Below, piece by piece: positions 1 to 13,555 of a DNA stretch of 64,000 nt. The DNA comes from Luzula sylvatica. Taxonomy: Eukaryota > Streptophyta > Magnoliopsida > Poales > Juncaceae. The notes beneath the pieces are model-generated. The model was not told the DNA's origin. It was given only the letters and a program-made list of their open reading frames with translations, and did not search any database. Numbering within the stretch: position 1 is the stretch's first letter; each line of letters opens with the position of its first letter. The position numbers and the translations under genes were made by a program. The stretch lies in assembly GCA_946800325.1 (NCBI GenBank), contig OX326957.1, forward strand, positions 50,116,307 to 50,180,306, in the 5' to 3' direction.

Positions 1-155
<155 letters not shown>

Positions 156-201
156 AATAAAATAAGTTCATTATAAAACTTTTCTATTTGTTATTGATTC
201 A

Positions 202-675
202 TAGGGATGTTAACGGGGCGGGTATATCCCGTACTCGCGGGTACCCGGTCCGAACGGACGGGTAATATCCTAAAAAAATATATCCGCGGGACGGGTATTA
301 TCCGAAAAAATGTAACTATGCCGGTTTCGAATCCGGAGTAGTGGTACCCGTTATCCGTACCCATTTTCCCGAGTTAAAAAATATTAATTTGCCCTTATTT
401 TTTTAGTATTTTATCTGTATCCGTTGAGCACCCGTATCCGATTTCCAAATTTTCAAATTTTTTTAGTTTGAATCATCTCGAAATTTCGATAAATTACTAA
501 ATTATTTATTTTTACAAGTAACGGGACCTGCGGGTTCGGATTTTACTCGCGGATCCGGATATGGGAATAAAAAAATTCTTGGAGATTTCGATACGGATAC
601 GGATAATATCCGAAAATTCGAATACGAATATAAGTGAGACTTATCCGTATCTGACCCATCCCGTCGACATCCCTA
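202..675. mobile_element. Candidate MITE with imperfect terminal inverted repeats
   Basis: The left end reads TAGGGATGTTAACGGGGCGG and the right end is the imperfect reverse complement of TAGGGATGTCGACGGGATGG. The interior is dominated by short GGGTA/TACCC-like words in both orientations. The length of about 475 bp and the absence of an ORF fit a non-autonomous DNA transposon. I could not find a clean flanking target duplication, so the superfamily is open (hAT-like ends are possible). Confidence 0.45.
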
Positions 676-1264
676 CGTGTGTTCATAGCAAGAAAATTTT
701 ATTTTTGAGTGTTAAACCCACATTTTTATCCATCTAACATATCCTTTTACGTGTCCTTTACATTTTATTTTCAATACCATATTTTTTATCTTTAACTATG
801 CCCTCAACTAACTTCAGAAAGATCTTTTACCAGCAATAATGCAGATTATTTCACCCCCACCATTATGCAATATTTGATTAAAATATTAATTCTTTTGCCA
901 AACGGATCTCTCTTTTATGAGATGAGATAATAAGCGAAACACGTACTTGCTAATTTGCTAAACAAACAAAATAATTAGAAACAAGACCCTAGCATGCACG
1001 AAGTCATTTAACTTTTATTGCGTGGCTTCTTAATCCTGTTGATGTATACGGGGAAAGTTTAGCTTCCTTACTCGTTAGGGCAATTAGGTAGAAAGTTCAA
1101 TATTATCTCTAGAATTGGAGATTTAGAGTACTTTACCATTCTTCTTCTAACAAGTGGAGTGCACCCAAATTTTTTGTTCTCTGTCACGTTCTAATTGGCT
1201 ACAAATCATGTCATGTACGTAGTACACTAGCACTTCATTCATTTAGACCTAACTATACAGTCTA
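676..1264. other. Gene-free AT-rich stretch
   Basis: No ORF with recognisable content, no RNA gene and no clear element was seen. Confidence 0.6.
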
Positions 1265-1765
1265 CAGTTGTAAAAAAACAAAAAACGATACGAACAGTCA
1301 AATATCGTTTTAGTGTATTATTCGTAAAACGATCGTAAAACGATAAAAACGGTCACTGAAAATAATAATAATTTAATTAAATTAAAAGATGAAACAAAAA
1401 ACATATATAACAATTTCATTTTTAATAGTCAAATGAAATATAAATGAATGTCCAAAATACAAAAATTAACATACGAGCTCTTAATAAATTATAACAAATC
1501 AACGTCCAACAACATAAAACGTAACATCAAAATACAAATTCAAATCCAAATGAAAACAAATCGTAAAATCATTAAAATCACTTGATATCAAATCCGTTTG
1601 GAGTTGATCTTTTTTTAGTGTCAAATTCAACATCATCATCCTCCATTGCCGCCAAGGTCTCCTTCTTTACCTGTCAAAGAGAACTGGAGTTTCAGCGAGA
1701 GGGTCTTGCAGTCAAATTGAATGAATTAGTAATGTTTCTCAAATCTCAACTTTGAGTGAATTAGG

Positions 1766-1830
<65 letters not shown>

Positions 1831-1866
1831 CGGGCCAGAGAGCACCGCGCCATTGCCACTGAGAAA

Positions 1867-1909
<43 letters not shown>

Positions 1910-2286
1910 CTCGCGCCACCACTACCAGGAGAGCGTCGTTTTGTCGTGAGAAGAGAGAAAGATTTTAAAAAATTTGCTTTTGAGAGAGAAATAAAGAGTT
2001 CCACAACAGTAGCACGCAACAGCCCTCACGCGAGAGAGAAAAAACAAGAAAGAATAAAATCGAGCTAGTCAATTTTGGAAAGAAAAAAAGTAAAAAACCC
2101 ATCATAGTTGATGTAAAAAACGACCGTTTTACGGATAGAAAAACTTTTTTATATGAAAAAACGGTCAAACACGGTTACAAATGTTAACCGTTTTTCCGCG
2201 TAGTTTTGCAAAAAAAAGTACGGTCTTCCACCATAACACCTTTTTTTGACCGTTTTCCGATGTTTTCGGCATTTTTTACAACATTG
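1265..2286. mobile_element. hAT-type MITE relative, expanded by microsatellites
   Basis: The ends resemble those of the element at 29048-29645: the left end has TTGTAAAAAAAC and the right end TTTTTTACAACATTG. Both also share an internal ACGGTC/GACCGT-rich region. CTACAG occurs at both borders (1262-1267 and 2287-2292), perhaps the remains of a target duplication. Its larger size comes partly from GA and CA microsatellites inside. Confidence 0.5.
1770..1906. repeat. (GA)n and (CA)n microsatellites
   Basis: A GA tract lies at about 1771-1827 and a CA tract at about 1867-1906. Open frames across them encode only dipeptide repeats and are not genes. Confidence 0.9.
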
Positions 2287-5200
2287 CTACAGGGTGTTAC
2301 TTAAAACGTAAACCTAATATTGTTCGAATGTGATACGACTATACGAGGTCTTTTACAAATCCCTCCTTGTATTGATGTTGTATGTTGTAATGTTAAATTA
2401 ATAGTTGTTAAATAAATCAATATATTAATTCAACATATAAAAATATTAGTTTTTTATTTGTGGTTGTTTTGTTTTTTTGATTTATCAACTATGTTATGTG
2501 AATATTTCCAAAATGCAAAAGTATCATGAAAATACGGGTATTCGATACGAATATGATACGGATCTGATACGTCACGTGAAATATTCGATTATTTTGATAT
2601 TTACTTTTACTAATACTGTTCGGATACTTCAAGATACAAGCTGAATACTTCATGATACGTCAGGATACGATTGTGATACTTCCATAATATAGCTGAGATA
2701 TTTTATTTAAGATAATTCGGCCCATAATATTTTTATAAAAATAATATTTATGATAATTCTAGGTACTTTTAAATTTGCTTCATGATACTTCTAAAATACG
2801 TCCACTATTTTTTGTGAAATTTTCTTGATACTTATATTCTTTGGTTGATTTTATTTATTGTGATGATATTAAAATTTATAAATATTACTCATTTATTATT
2901 TAATTAATTTTCATTTATTTTTATATGATATAAATATATTAAAATAATAATTATTTAATTAATTTTCATATTTTATATTTTTATTAAAATTGTCGTATCG
3001 TCATATTCCTATCGTATCGAATACCTTGCACCATAATTTATCAATGATTTAAAATTTTAAAAAGAACATGTATACGTTTGCATTTTATTTCAGTTTGGTT
3101 TAAAAATGATTTATCAACATAACTGGACTTAAATTGCATAAAGTGAAATATATACTGTCCTAACTTTTGCACAAGTGGCAGCACGAAGAGGCAAAGATCC
3201 CCACCACAAATAAAAAGGTAAATTTAATCATACACATTGCCCGCATGTCTTCGTGTCCTTTTCTTCATATCTTTGAACCTTCCCAACACATCCTCCAGAT
3301 CTCATTTTGTATAGTAAAAATATATTTGTACTCTCTAAATTTCTTCCTAAATTGATGGCAAACCAAACAAATAAAATAAAGATTTGTTAAACTATAATAT
3401 ATATGTAAAAAATGAGTAAATATTCATTGATGAGATTCGACCATACAACTTCTCACACATATGATTTTTTCTCTCACATCCTGGATCACGAACCCATTGG
3501 CTAGATTATATATGTATTAAATCCGGTATATTTATTTATTATATATTCTTTGACTCGATACACATATATTAAATCAGATTTATTTATTATATATTAACAT
3601 TACATTTCACACTTAACACTGAAAGACAAAACGTCATCTCATCAATCAGTTGACGAAATTGCAAGGAGATTTCGTATCATCATTATTTTGTATATCTCCG
3701 GATCGATATAAATAGACATTTACGTTTTCTCTTATAATAGAAATGAATTCTCCCTTGTTTGAAAACAAAACGGAGAGTTTCAATAAAAAGAAAAAAGTAA
3801 AAACTGAAAGTAATCATATGTGTTATGTTGTGCGGATGCTTCGAAAATCAAGTCCTGATACCGTATCCGATAATGATACACCTGACATTTCCGAAAATTT
3901 TACTTTAAAACAAGATCAGAACTTCTTAGACGCTTAACAGATATTTGTCAAATACTTCTAATAAAAACAATTATACCTAAAAAATAAAAACATTAAATAT
4001 GAAAATCCAAATAAATAAATAACACAAATAAATAGATTACTAAATATAATAATCATTTACTTAAAATAAATATATAATAATCATTTACTTTGTACTACGA
4101 GGATTCATTAATAACAAATTTTTAATATTTTTACGTCGAATATATAATACATAAAAAATTATTAAATAAGTTTTTTAAAAATCATACGGTTGTATTCATA
4201 TCGTGTCGGATACAATATTAATATCCGTATTTGTGCATGATAGGTAACCATCGAAAATCTTGTTGGAACCCTAATTTGGAGCTAATTAACAACATATTTT
4301 TGAAATTATATTTGTTAGATTCTGTTTTAATCTCCTCCTTTGCTTAAAAAGATTTAGAGGACTTGCAATAAACGGAAAAGAGACTTTCAAGAGAAAAGAA
4401 TAATTCCATATATATATTTGATGGAAATTAAATTATACAATCTGGTTTTGATAGCAACAACACGGCCACGCGCCAAACATCGAGGAATTAATGAGTAAAG
4501 TTGGACTCCACTTCCACTTATCCTTATTTCCATTACCAAACCAACTTGCATGCATCATGCATTTATTTATTTATTTATCATTTTTAACTGGACAAAAATA
4601 GGTATGGAAAAAAAGAAAAATGGGTATTTTGGTAAAACTAATAAGAAAGAAAAGAAATTTAATCTACTTTATAGAGACGGTTTCTAACTAATGAGAGATA
4701 CAGATGTCCTAAAGAGTTCTTAAAACATTCAAAAGCTTTCGGGGATATGGATACAGATTTTTGGATAACTATGGAGTACGGTACAATAATAATTTGTATT
4801 TTCACGAATAGATAATTATGGACAAGAAAGTGCGTTCCTAATTGGCACGTGATAGTAAACAAACGAGAGATTAATGAGTGGATTGTGATTTCATGTGGAA
4901 GCTAGAGCTAGTCACAATTGCCACTCTTTTTTATTTTTCTGTAGATAAACAAAACGCAATTAATGTTGAATGGATAGTGGATACAGATTCTGAGCTCATA
5001 CCAGTATTGTATTTTATTGATGATATTTAATACTTTCAATTATTTTTAATTGTATTAGATATTATATTTATATTGTTCTTTACAGTCATTCATTGAAAAA
5101 ATAATTTACATAAATAACAAAGATAATAATACATGAAAAATAATAACTTAGGGAGAAAAGGTTTAATATTGTAGCATTTCTAGCAACTTAATTGCCACTT

Positions 5201-6281
5201 CTTCTCATATTCTTGAATCGTCTTTTATTTATGAAAATATATTATATTTAAAATTAATCGGCAATATATAGGCGACAAAAATAGTATGTCATTACTTGAA
5301 CTTGTGTTATTAGACGTGTTGATTTTATTCATTATTCCATTAGTTCTAATTATAAGAATTAGTTATGTTATTTCATATATTTATAGGGAAACTGGACCCG
5401 GGATATTTCTAGTTTTGCAAAGTTTATATTTGTTAGTTAAAAAATTCAAATATTCTCTTATTAGTAATGACACGTGACATTGTTTATTGTTTATTTATCT
5501 TAGAATATATTATCTCATTAGGAAGGACAATTGACACGTGGCATTTCTAAATTTTTAATAATAGCTTGAAATTTACATTTATTTTGTGGACATCAATGAC
5601 TTTCTTGGCACACGTAATTAGTTTATCTAACCACATGTATTTATAAACACAAAGAATGTACCAAACTTGAAGTGTATACTCGTTGTTAATGTTATTAGGT
5701 TATCTAATTCCACCTTATTCCTTTTTATACGACTATAATTTGAAATTTCAAATATGAAAATTCGAGAAAGAAATACAACTGGGTGCAAGTGCAACGAGGT
5801 TTTGTACGAAACTAAACAGTAGTGTTAAACGAGGGTCAACGCAGGAAACAAGAGACTCGTCTCCACATGTCCATGTGAATTTACCGTGAAATTCAAGATT
5901 CAAATTATTACTCTATTTCTTTTTCTTGACTAAGATAATTTGATTCTTTTTTCTTTTCTTTTTTGTTGATCGAATACATTACTGTCGGTGGTCTTCGAAA
6001 TGTGATTTCTTGGTTCATTTCGTAGTTAATCAATCTTGTGATTATGTCTTGATTGGGCCTTAACCTAAGCCCATACTTGTGATTCTCGCCAACATGCTAT
6101 CATCGTGGAAAGATAAAAAAAAAACTAGTAAAGCATTCGGGCTCGAGTCAGATTATTTTTCGGCCAGTTTGGCAAATGGAATTAGTGGAATAAAGCCTGA
6201 TTATAAGATGAAAGAAGAAAAATTGAAATACCTAATTCTATCATTTGTTTTGGGGTAAATTTATGTATATTCTTAAAAAAC
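2287..6281. other. Gene-free stretch with decayed inverted-repeat elements
   Basis: Nothing coding was recognised. Around 2515-3040 and again at 3826-4250 the sequence is rich in GATACG/CGTATC words in both orientations. The first tract carries GGTATTCGATACG near its left end and the approximate reverse complement near its right end, suggesting eroded MITEs. The rest is AT-rich spacer. Confidence 0.45.
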
Positions 6282-7380
6282 CTAGGAGAATACTCGCGTC
6301 ACGCGGCGATGATGTTAATTATGTTTTTCATTGTAATATAAAGTAAATATAAATATGATGATATAATATCATTTCACAATATAATTATTTGGAGTAATTT
6401 GTTTATGATTATGTATAAAATTTTCAATTGTTTTACGTTATGATGACAAAAAATTTCATTTTCTTAATCAAGTAATAACACTTATATTAATGTGATTGTA
6501 TAATAATAATAATAATATATGAGGTGTATGACATGATTTTACAAAAAACATAACAACAAATATTATATCATTGTTGTTCACAATATTTCATACAATATCA
6601 AAGTAAAAAATAATAAATCATACAACATACGTAGTAATATATCATTTGTAAAAAATATAAAGTACTAATAATTTGTTATTGATTCAAAATGCAACGGATA
6701 TTATAAATAATATCAAACTTAATAGTGAAATTAATTTAATAAATAATATAAAAAATTAATTTAGCATAACATAAATATAAATTATTTTATGTCATATGAT
6801 TTTTGTTAATTTTATATTTTTAAAAATAATATTTCTATTTTGTAAGTGTTCATAAATTTAAGAAATTATAATTAAAATAATTATGTATGAACTATTCTAA
6901 TATAGATGTCAAAATAAAGAGAAAAATTAAACGAATATATTTAGATGAATTTTTAAAATTAAAATTCTAAAAATAATACTCTATATGTTGTATGTTTATA
7001 ATAATAGTTATTAAGTTATTAATATTTCATATTTTAACCTTTCATCTTCCATTGCATTCACATTTGATCATGTAAACTTATGTGAAATGATAAACAATTG
7101 AATAAACTTAGTCTAACATGAACCTAACCAATAAAAATAGTCCGCATAATTAATATATGATGATGTGGCTTTCTAAAAATCCTTAAAACATAATATAAAA
7201 TAAGGGACACTTAAATTGTTACAAAGAAAACATGTTTATAAAAATTCAATGAGTAATTAATGGTCTAAATTTTGCCACATATCATAATCCATGGTTAAAA
7301 AGAAAAGTGATGATGTTAAAAAGAAAGTGATGATGTGGCACAAAGAAATTGCACAAAGTTAGGTCCAAAATAAGGGTGTG
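6282..7380 (-). mobile_element. Decayed non-autonomous Helitron, family 1 copy A
   Basis: Read on the minus strand, the 3' end is a hairpin (CGCG-TGA-CGCG) followed by a short spacer and CTAG, the Helitron 3' signature. The portion from about 7030 to 7380 is homologous to 60890-61230 of the complete copy at 59910-61231. Bases flanking the end are mutated (C instead of A at 6281), so the copy is old. No Rep/helicase coding sequence is present. Confidence 0.6.
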
Positions 7381-8749
7381 GGTAAATTATCAATCAAATA
7401 TGTCATTTTAGAAATACAAATATCGAATTTAACATATGTAATAAATTCAACTCATATCAAAATGATCTATTTAATATTTATTAATATGTATAATCATGCA
7501 CATCTATCTCCTCTCGCATAAGGTCACGTATGTGTTTTTTTCTTAGAAGATCGGGTAGTTTTTTTAATTCATATCGTCTATTCGTCCTTCATCAGACGAC
7601 AAATATTTCTTGATCAAGAAACGAATCGCGTGACTTCCGTTTGTACTTTTTTTTTTTGAAGATAGTAAACATTGTTTACTACATTGTCCATTAAACACAA
7701 AAAGAAAAAGAAAAATTACATCCTGAAAAAGAAAAGAAAAATTTTAATCCTAATACAAATTTAGGATTTTCTAGTTGTCGATGTCATTTGACGCCGTCTT
7801 GCATCTTGTCTATGTCAGCCCTTCGATTGGCATAGAAATGTGTCATGGCGATCGACAAGTTTCTTTTCCCGTCGAAAAATTCCTTTCATATTGATCAAGA
7901 AACTTGAATCATACCGAAACCATGGTCAAATTAGAGGTTTGTCTCCAATCGATGGCTTATTTTTCTTGACGATCTGCCTTTAAAATTCGAGGCCTTCGTT
8001 GCCGTCGAAGCTTGAAAGCGAGGTTGTAGTCTCCTCGTTACATACACTATAATAACGAAGAAAAAATCTTTGCTGGTCAAGATATGTTATATCTATTGAA
8101 TTTTTTTTCTTGTAATTTTCTGTTAGGAGGCAACATCATCAAAAATATTTCTAGCCGATAACAACTCGGACTAGGACAACCATAACATCGAGCCCGGCCT
8201 TTCGATGGCGCAATGAGTGTGGATTTTGCCATTCATTAATGTTTAGAGGATTGATTAATTTTTTTTTTTGGACAGCAATGACATCACCACGCAATTATAT
8301 ACAAACTTGTTTTACTCTCATTTCATATTTGTTATTTTTATAATTAATTAATAATTTATTTGATTTAATATATCAAACCATTTTTAAAAAATAACCAAAT
8401 TATATGGTAATAGCTCAGCAAATTGATCATATGGCGAATGATACGAGGAGACACATACAACGCTGCCGAGAACAGGTCGAGTAGACTCGAGATGGAATTG
8501 GCCAAGCGGCGAAATTTGCATGATTTTACTATAATACAGACCACAATACTAAAGTCACGAACGATCTTAACATAATACAAGCATTACATTTGAAAAACTG
8601 ACAACATAAATCTCTGAAACTTATGGCAAATAAAAAATCGTTATTTTTACAAATTTAATATAGTGTAAAATGCTATCATTTAACAAGTATGCGAAAACGA
8701 GAATAGTAATTATATAAAAAATCAATGAAATTATCACAGGAAGAATTAA
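7381..8749. other. Gene-free stretch downstream of the Serinc gene
   Basis: From 7540 to 8230 the base composition is less AT-rich and contains several words such as TTGATCAAGAAAC in repeated or inverted forms, possibly an unrecognised degraded transposon. No intact ORF was seen. Confidence 0.4.
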
Positions 8750-11188
8750 CTAAGCAGTGAAATTAATATGATGTGATGGTTCTTCTTGGTGATTAATAAC
8801 CTTCTTGTTCACAATTGGAGAGATTAATCGCCACACTAAATAATTGCAAAAACAGTAAAATTCACACTTATATTTTTAATCTCAAGTTAATTGTGAAAAA
8901 AATTAATTAAAATTTGAAGCACATATATACTTACAGTATATACTGGCAGCAATCCATTCGTTTATAATCTTTATCCATGTACTCGCCCATCCCACATCTA
9001 TTCTCCATCTATATTACAAAAATTAAAAGAATTTTTTTTAACAATTCGAACAAAAAAAATCTTAAAAGGAAATATTAAATACTTTCTAGTTGGTTGGTCT
9101 AGCTCCCAACTAATGAATAGCATTGCAAAATACATCGATCCCATTGCAAATACAAAATGGAATATTGCGTAATTATATGGAATATCATCTTCCTCTTTTG
9201 TTTGATCTTTTCTGAACTACAATATAAAAGAAGAATATTAAGTCATAAAAGTTAAATAAGCATAAAGCAATTCATAAATTAATGAAAATTACCTGAAAAG
9301 ATTTAGTGTCAATTCCAGTGGAAAAGGTTGCCATTACAATTGAACAGACAGCAATTAGAAAACCCTACACACATCCAAACATGTTTGGCAAACAAAATGT
9401 CACAAATTTGAAGCCAAAATATACTAATTAAGAACAATTTTGTAGTTCTTATAATTATTACTCACAACAATGGTGCTCCAGTCTCCACTTCCGTTCACTT
9501 CTCCCTGTGAATGGCATTTTGCTGTCTGCGGTTCGCTGCAATTTTATAAACTTAAGTAAGTATTTGGATTCTCGAACTTAAAACTTGTATCGTTCATCAA
9601 ATGCGCATCAAGATCCGTGTTATATATAAAAGGTTTTCTATGATTTAAAACCTTTCGGTGACGGAGGAGGAACTGTGAGAAATTTGAGAGGAAAATCAAA
9701 ATGTACATCGCTACTCTATTGAAAAAATTTGAACCTTTGAATCGCAGACCAGCACAGAAAAACGATATAAGAACTCATTATACCCGAAGATAGAAGCCCT
9801 TCGTTAACCTATATATTACAAAAATCTAAAAAATCGATATTGAAATTTGTAATAAGGTAAAAATATTTAGGAAGTATTTGAATTCTTATTTATTCATTAA
9901 ATATACATCAAAATATGTGTTTTTTTTTTACACATAATAATTAATTGAGATTATTATATATAAATGATGGAAAATATTGTACCTTGGCATGAAGAGAAAC
10001 ACCCATCATGATCTTAACTAAAATAGCGGTCCATGTAATTGAAAATATATTGAATATACATGAAGAATAATTATGACCATACATAATATACATCATAATA
10101 ATCCCTCCAAATGAAGCAATGAAGGAAATTGTTGACAAAAACAACCCAAAAAATCCACTGCAAGAATTACACAGATTAAAATGCTTGTAACTCATAATTA
10201 ATTAATTAATTATGTACCAGTCCTTAGAATGTGGATGCGGCATCCAGCGAAAATTACACCATGATATGAATTCTAGCATGCTTATTAATTGAAGAACAAG
10301 AAATATCCTGTATATGAGAGCAATTATTACGGCTAATTTTCTCTGTATTTTTCTCGAGGTTATAAAATTTGAAAAAGTACGAGAAAATTCAAGATTACCC
10401 TGCACCGATTCGAGCAATTTCGCCTGCATATAGGAAATGAAGTTTGTTTTAAACAACTCTATTCAAATATGATCGAGTGATAGATAGAAATTCAAGACTA
10501 ATGACGATGTAATGCACGTACCGTAAATCTGGATGAAGAATTCTGGAATGATGAACGGAACTACAAGCGACACGATATACAAAATGGTTTTCAGAATCCA
10601 GCATTTAGAATGCCAGGAATTATGAATCTCGTGCAACTTATTCGACCCAGTAGTAGTCACAAACATAATCAAGAAGAATGTCTTTATTTGGAAATTAAGG
10701 TTATTCGACCCAAATTATTTAGATTTTATTTTTCATTGCATTATAAATTTGAAAATAAAAGGATACGAAGCAACCAAAACTCACGCGAAGGACACCGCTA
10801 GCGTGAAAACATTCATTCGTCTCTCCTCTGCACACTGATATATCTGAAAAAAAATAACCAAATAAATCAAGGCATTTCAATTTCCAACTGTTAGGGTTTC
10901 GTTTCGGCATTTGTTTTATCAACGGCTTTTTGAATGAAGGGAATTACACTTGAGGGCATGAAAAAACTTGGATCCATAATCTCTGACAAACCAAGCTAAT
11001 AAATTTGTCGCAAAAAATATTAATCCGTATATGTATCGTGCTCTCAAAGATTGTTTCTTTCTAAGCACGTATTCGTTCTCATCATGCTCGAACAAGTGAA
11101 GTTCTTCGATTTTGTTCATTTCTTGAATCCTGGAATTGGTTTCATGATTTCCCAAATCATCTCGAACCGGCTCGACTTGGGTCCTCAT
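8750..11188 (-). CDS. Serinc-domain (TMS/TDE1 family) multi-pass membrane protein
   Basis: Twelve exons join in phase to 425 codons: 11188-10948, 10843-10767, 10681-10522, 10423-10399 (a 25-nt microexon), 10307-10218, 10157-9983, 9808-9735, 9535-9466, 9364-9293, 9216-9083, 9008-8935 and 8835-8750. All borders are GT..AG. The protein shows the Serinc signature in order: RARYIYGLIFFATNLLAW, CFHASGVLRVSFGCF, NSWHSKCWILK, SLVVPFIIPEFFIQIYG, LQLISMLEFISW, FSITWTAILVKIMM, VIVMATFSTGID-like text, MYFAMLFISWELD and a terminal LWRLISP. About ten hydrophobic segments are expected. Animal members are linked to serine incorporation into membrane lipids, while more recent work favours lipid scrambling; the plant role is uncertain. 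The start ATG at 11188 gives a hydrophilic N-terminus of about 50 residues before the first membrane segment. The family call is secure; the function is inferred. Confidence 0.93.
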
Positions 11189-12493
11189 ACTGACATTAAA
11201 ATATTCGAAACAATTTCATGATACATTAAAATTTAAATTTTGAATAAAGAACTTACATTTATGGAGTTCTAGATCTTCGCACTCTGTGTCTAGCTCGAGA
11301 TTAGGTGTTTGTGTGAATTTAATTAACTAGAAGAGCTCGTGTGTTCTTATATGATTCATATTCATATGATAAATTATAGTAATATTACTTTTCGAGTTCT
11401 AGGTGCCTTTAAAATTTAGAATTTAGAGTGTCTTGAGACCCCAACCATGTTAGACCTTTTGCACAAAAAGCCATTCACGTAGGTTAATACAAATTTTGAA
11501 ATTTGAAATTTATGGCTTTCGTGTTGAGGAGCTAGAAGACAAGGTTAGGTTATACTCTGTTGCTACTTAGGAAGCAAGAGACTCAAATTCTAAAATGATA
11601 AAAAAAAAAAAAAAAGATGAAATTTTGGGTTCCCTCAGTTTTGTTTTGGGGGCATATCCATCCACTAAAATTTATCATAACATTCTCAATTTTATAATTA
11701 ACACATTTAATTTGTGTAATTAACATTCATTCGAATTAATATTCATCCAAAAAGCAACTTCTAATTAATATCTTTTAACTGTTAATTTGATGTTCTCGTT
11801 AATTATCATCTTAATTAGGTATGTTAATTAGGGAACTGAAAATGTTGTCGTGAAATTTGATGTAGAAATATAATTTCTCTTTCGTTTTCATTATAAATCA
11901 TTGTTTATTTCATTATTTGTTTACGACTTATGAGCCTGACATTCGATTTTGGGCTTTCATACAGCCCGTGGTCTTGGATTTATCAAACAAAAACAGCAAT
12001 TTATCCATAGTTTTAACACTTTTAAGTGGCATAAATAAAAGAGTATACTGTGTCCCTCATTAATTCCTCCCCTTCGTAATTTTTATTCTCGATGTTATCA
12101 TATGAAATCACGATAATATTGATTATTAATAATTAATTAATAACTTACATCAAATTTATATATTTATATATTTATATGTAAAAATAAATTAATGATTAAT
12201 TAACATGTATTTTTATTGGTACGTTGAAATTAATGATTAATTTGTTGTTTTGTGTTAATTGGATTGTTGATAATCTCCATTAATCCTCATCATAGAGAAA
12301 TAGAAAGATGAGCTGTGGGGGCAAAATAAAATTTTCCTAAATTAAAACGAACATATGCACGTATCCACAAATTAAATCCTCAAAATTAACGAATGAATAA
12401 TCTATACTTCCATATTTTCCTATCTCGATAATAAATCCCTATACTTGAATAAAAATTAATCGATTCCTATGCATTAAGAAATGAAAAACTACT
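11189..12493. other. Intergenic region between Serinc and GT29 genes
   Basis: Contains the presumed Serinc promoter and 5' leader, and the 3' flank of the GT29 gene. It is AT-rich with many TTAATTAAT words. No ORF or element was recognised. Confidence 0.6.
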
Positions 12494-13555
12494 CTAATGG
12501 TACACTACAACAGGAGGAACCCTAAACCCCGAGACATTATTCAAAAACGGCACGGCCTCAGGGCGATCAACCAAATCGCGGTAAAACATATACTCCGCCT
12601 CATAATCATGCAGATCGAGTTCGGCAGCTTGTCGTGTATGATAATGATGTTTCGCTCCAACTTCCTTCCCGAACCCAAAGAGGCTGACTTTATCGCAGAC
12701 TCCGAGCGCAAGTACCACCGCCTGCATTCCAGACGAGTAATGGAACATTTCCCTATCGTGAAAATCCACCCATTCATCAGCGTTTCGGCCGGTCTCCTCG
12801 ACAAACTGCTTCAAAGAATAATACTTCACGAGTCTCGCGCAAAGCATGTCAAAACGAGGATCTGTCATGATAACTAGGGTTTTCGTGGAATTTCTACATG
12901 CGGCGTATTCGATAAAATGTTTCGCTTGGCAGATATACATCGAAATTGGGACTTGCCCGTCATATGGCCGGCAGGAGCACCATTGCCGGCCAGAGCATTG
13001 GCGAAGCACATTACTATTTATGAAGGAAAGACTGGTTTTGGACCCAACTCGGTCGGTATAACCTCTTGTAGGAGCATTGTTTATACGTATTACGAATTCA
13101 TGACTATCTATTAGTTTACCGTAGTTGGATTTTAACAAAATTCCGCTATTTCCCACGACTGCGCAACTACTATATGGTCTAGACTCGTTCGCACCGAGTC
13201 CGTTGTGTAAGTTGATCGGTCTTTTGATGTGCTCGACAAGTCGTGACATGATTTCGGGTTGGAAATAGTTATGGTCCAGCCAATCCTGGAGCAAGTCGAG
13301 TGCTGAGGAACGAAACTTTGGTGGTGCGATTGAGAAATTATCGCGGGCTAGTTGCTCCGCATCTTTCTTTACAGTAGCAGCACCAGTATCGACCGCTACT
13401 AATTGTGAAAACACGGCGTTGAGGAGGTCATTGTTTATCGAAGGTGGGATGAAGGAAATGACACAAGCAGTGCGAAAACTGGAGAAGGTTAAGAAAGCAC
13501 AGAGGAAGGTGCAGAAGATAATGGCAAAAGAGGGCCTTAGCCATGGATTCATCAT
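12494..13555 (-). CDS. GALT29A: GT29 sialyltransferase-like glycosyltransferase, GALT29A type
   Basis: A single uninterrupted exon encodes 353 residues, a typical length for this family. A short cytosolic N-terminus is followed by one membrane anchor (about residues 9-34), giving a type II Golgi protein. The L motif spans about 129-180 ([20 protein letters not shown], then INN and INSN). The S motif is about 271-296 ([15 protein letters not shown], then FGFG). KHHYHT (302-307) is motif III and H316-x4-E321 fits motif VS. The C-terminus ends in VYH. From memory, the order and C-terminus most resemble Arabidopsis GALT29A, a beta-galactosyltransferase of arabinogalactan-protein type II glycans. 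Plants lack CMP-sialic acid metabolism, so true sialyltransfer is unlikely. The other plant GT29 members (SIA1/MGP2 and SIA2) are the alternatives. Family confidence is very high; the paralogue assignment is moderate. Confidence 0.9.
   Translation of the reverse strand: MMNPWLRPSFAIIFCTFLCAFLTFSSFRTACVISFIPPSINNDLLNAVFSQLVAVDTGAATVKKDAEQLARDNFSIAPPKFRSSALDLLQDWLDHNYFQPEIMSRLVEHIKRPINLHNGLGANESRPYSSCAVVGNSGILLKSNYGKLIDSHEFVIRINNAPTRGYTDRVGSKTSLSFINSNVLRQCSGRQWCSCRPYDGQVPISMYICQAKHFIEYAACRNSTKTLVIMTDPRFDMLCARLVKYYSLKQFVEETGRNADEWVDFHDREMFHYSSGMQAVVLALGVCDKVSLFGFGKEVGAKHHYHTRQAAELDLHDYEAEYMFYRDLVDRPEAVPFLNNVSGFRVPPVVVYH

Noticed and set aside
1768..2068. Open frames over the GA and CA tracts
   Set aside because: They encode only Ser-Leu, Cys-Val or His-Thr dipeptides from microsatellites.
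9941..11188. Four separate short proteins on the minus strand
   Set aside because: They are successive exons of one Serinc gene, joined by in-phase GT..AG introns.
12497..12877. 126-codon plus-strand frame opposite the GT29 gene
   Set aside because: It is the antisense shadow of a conserved coding exon and has no recognisable domain.
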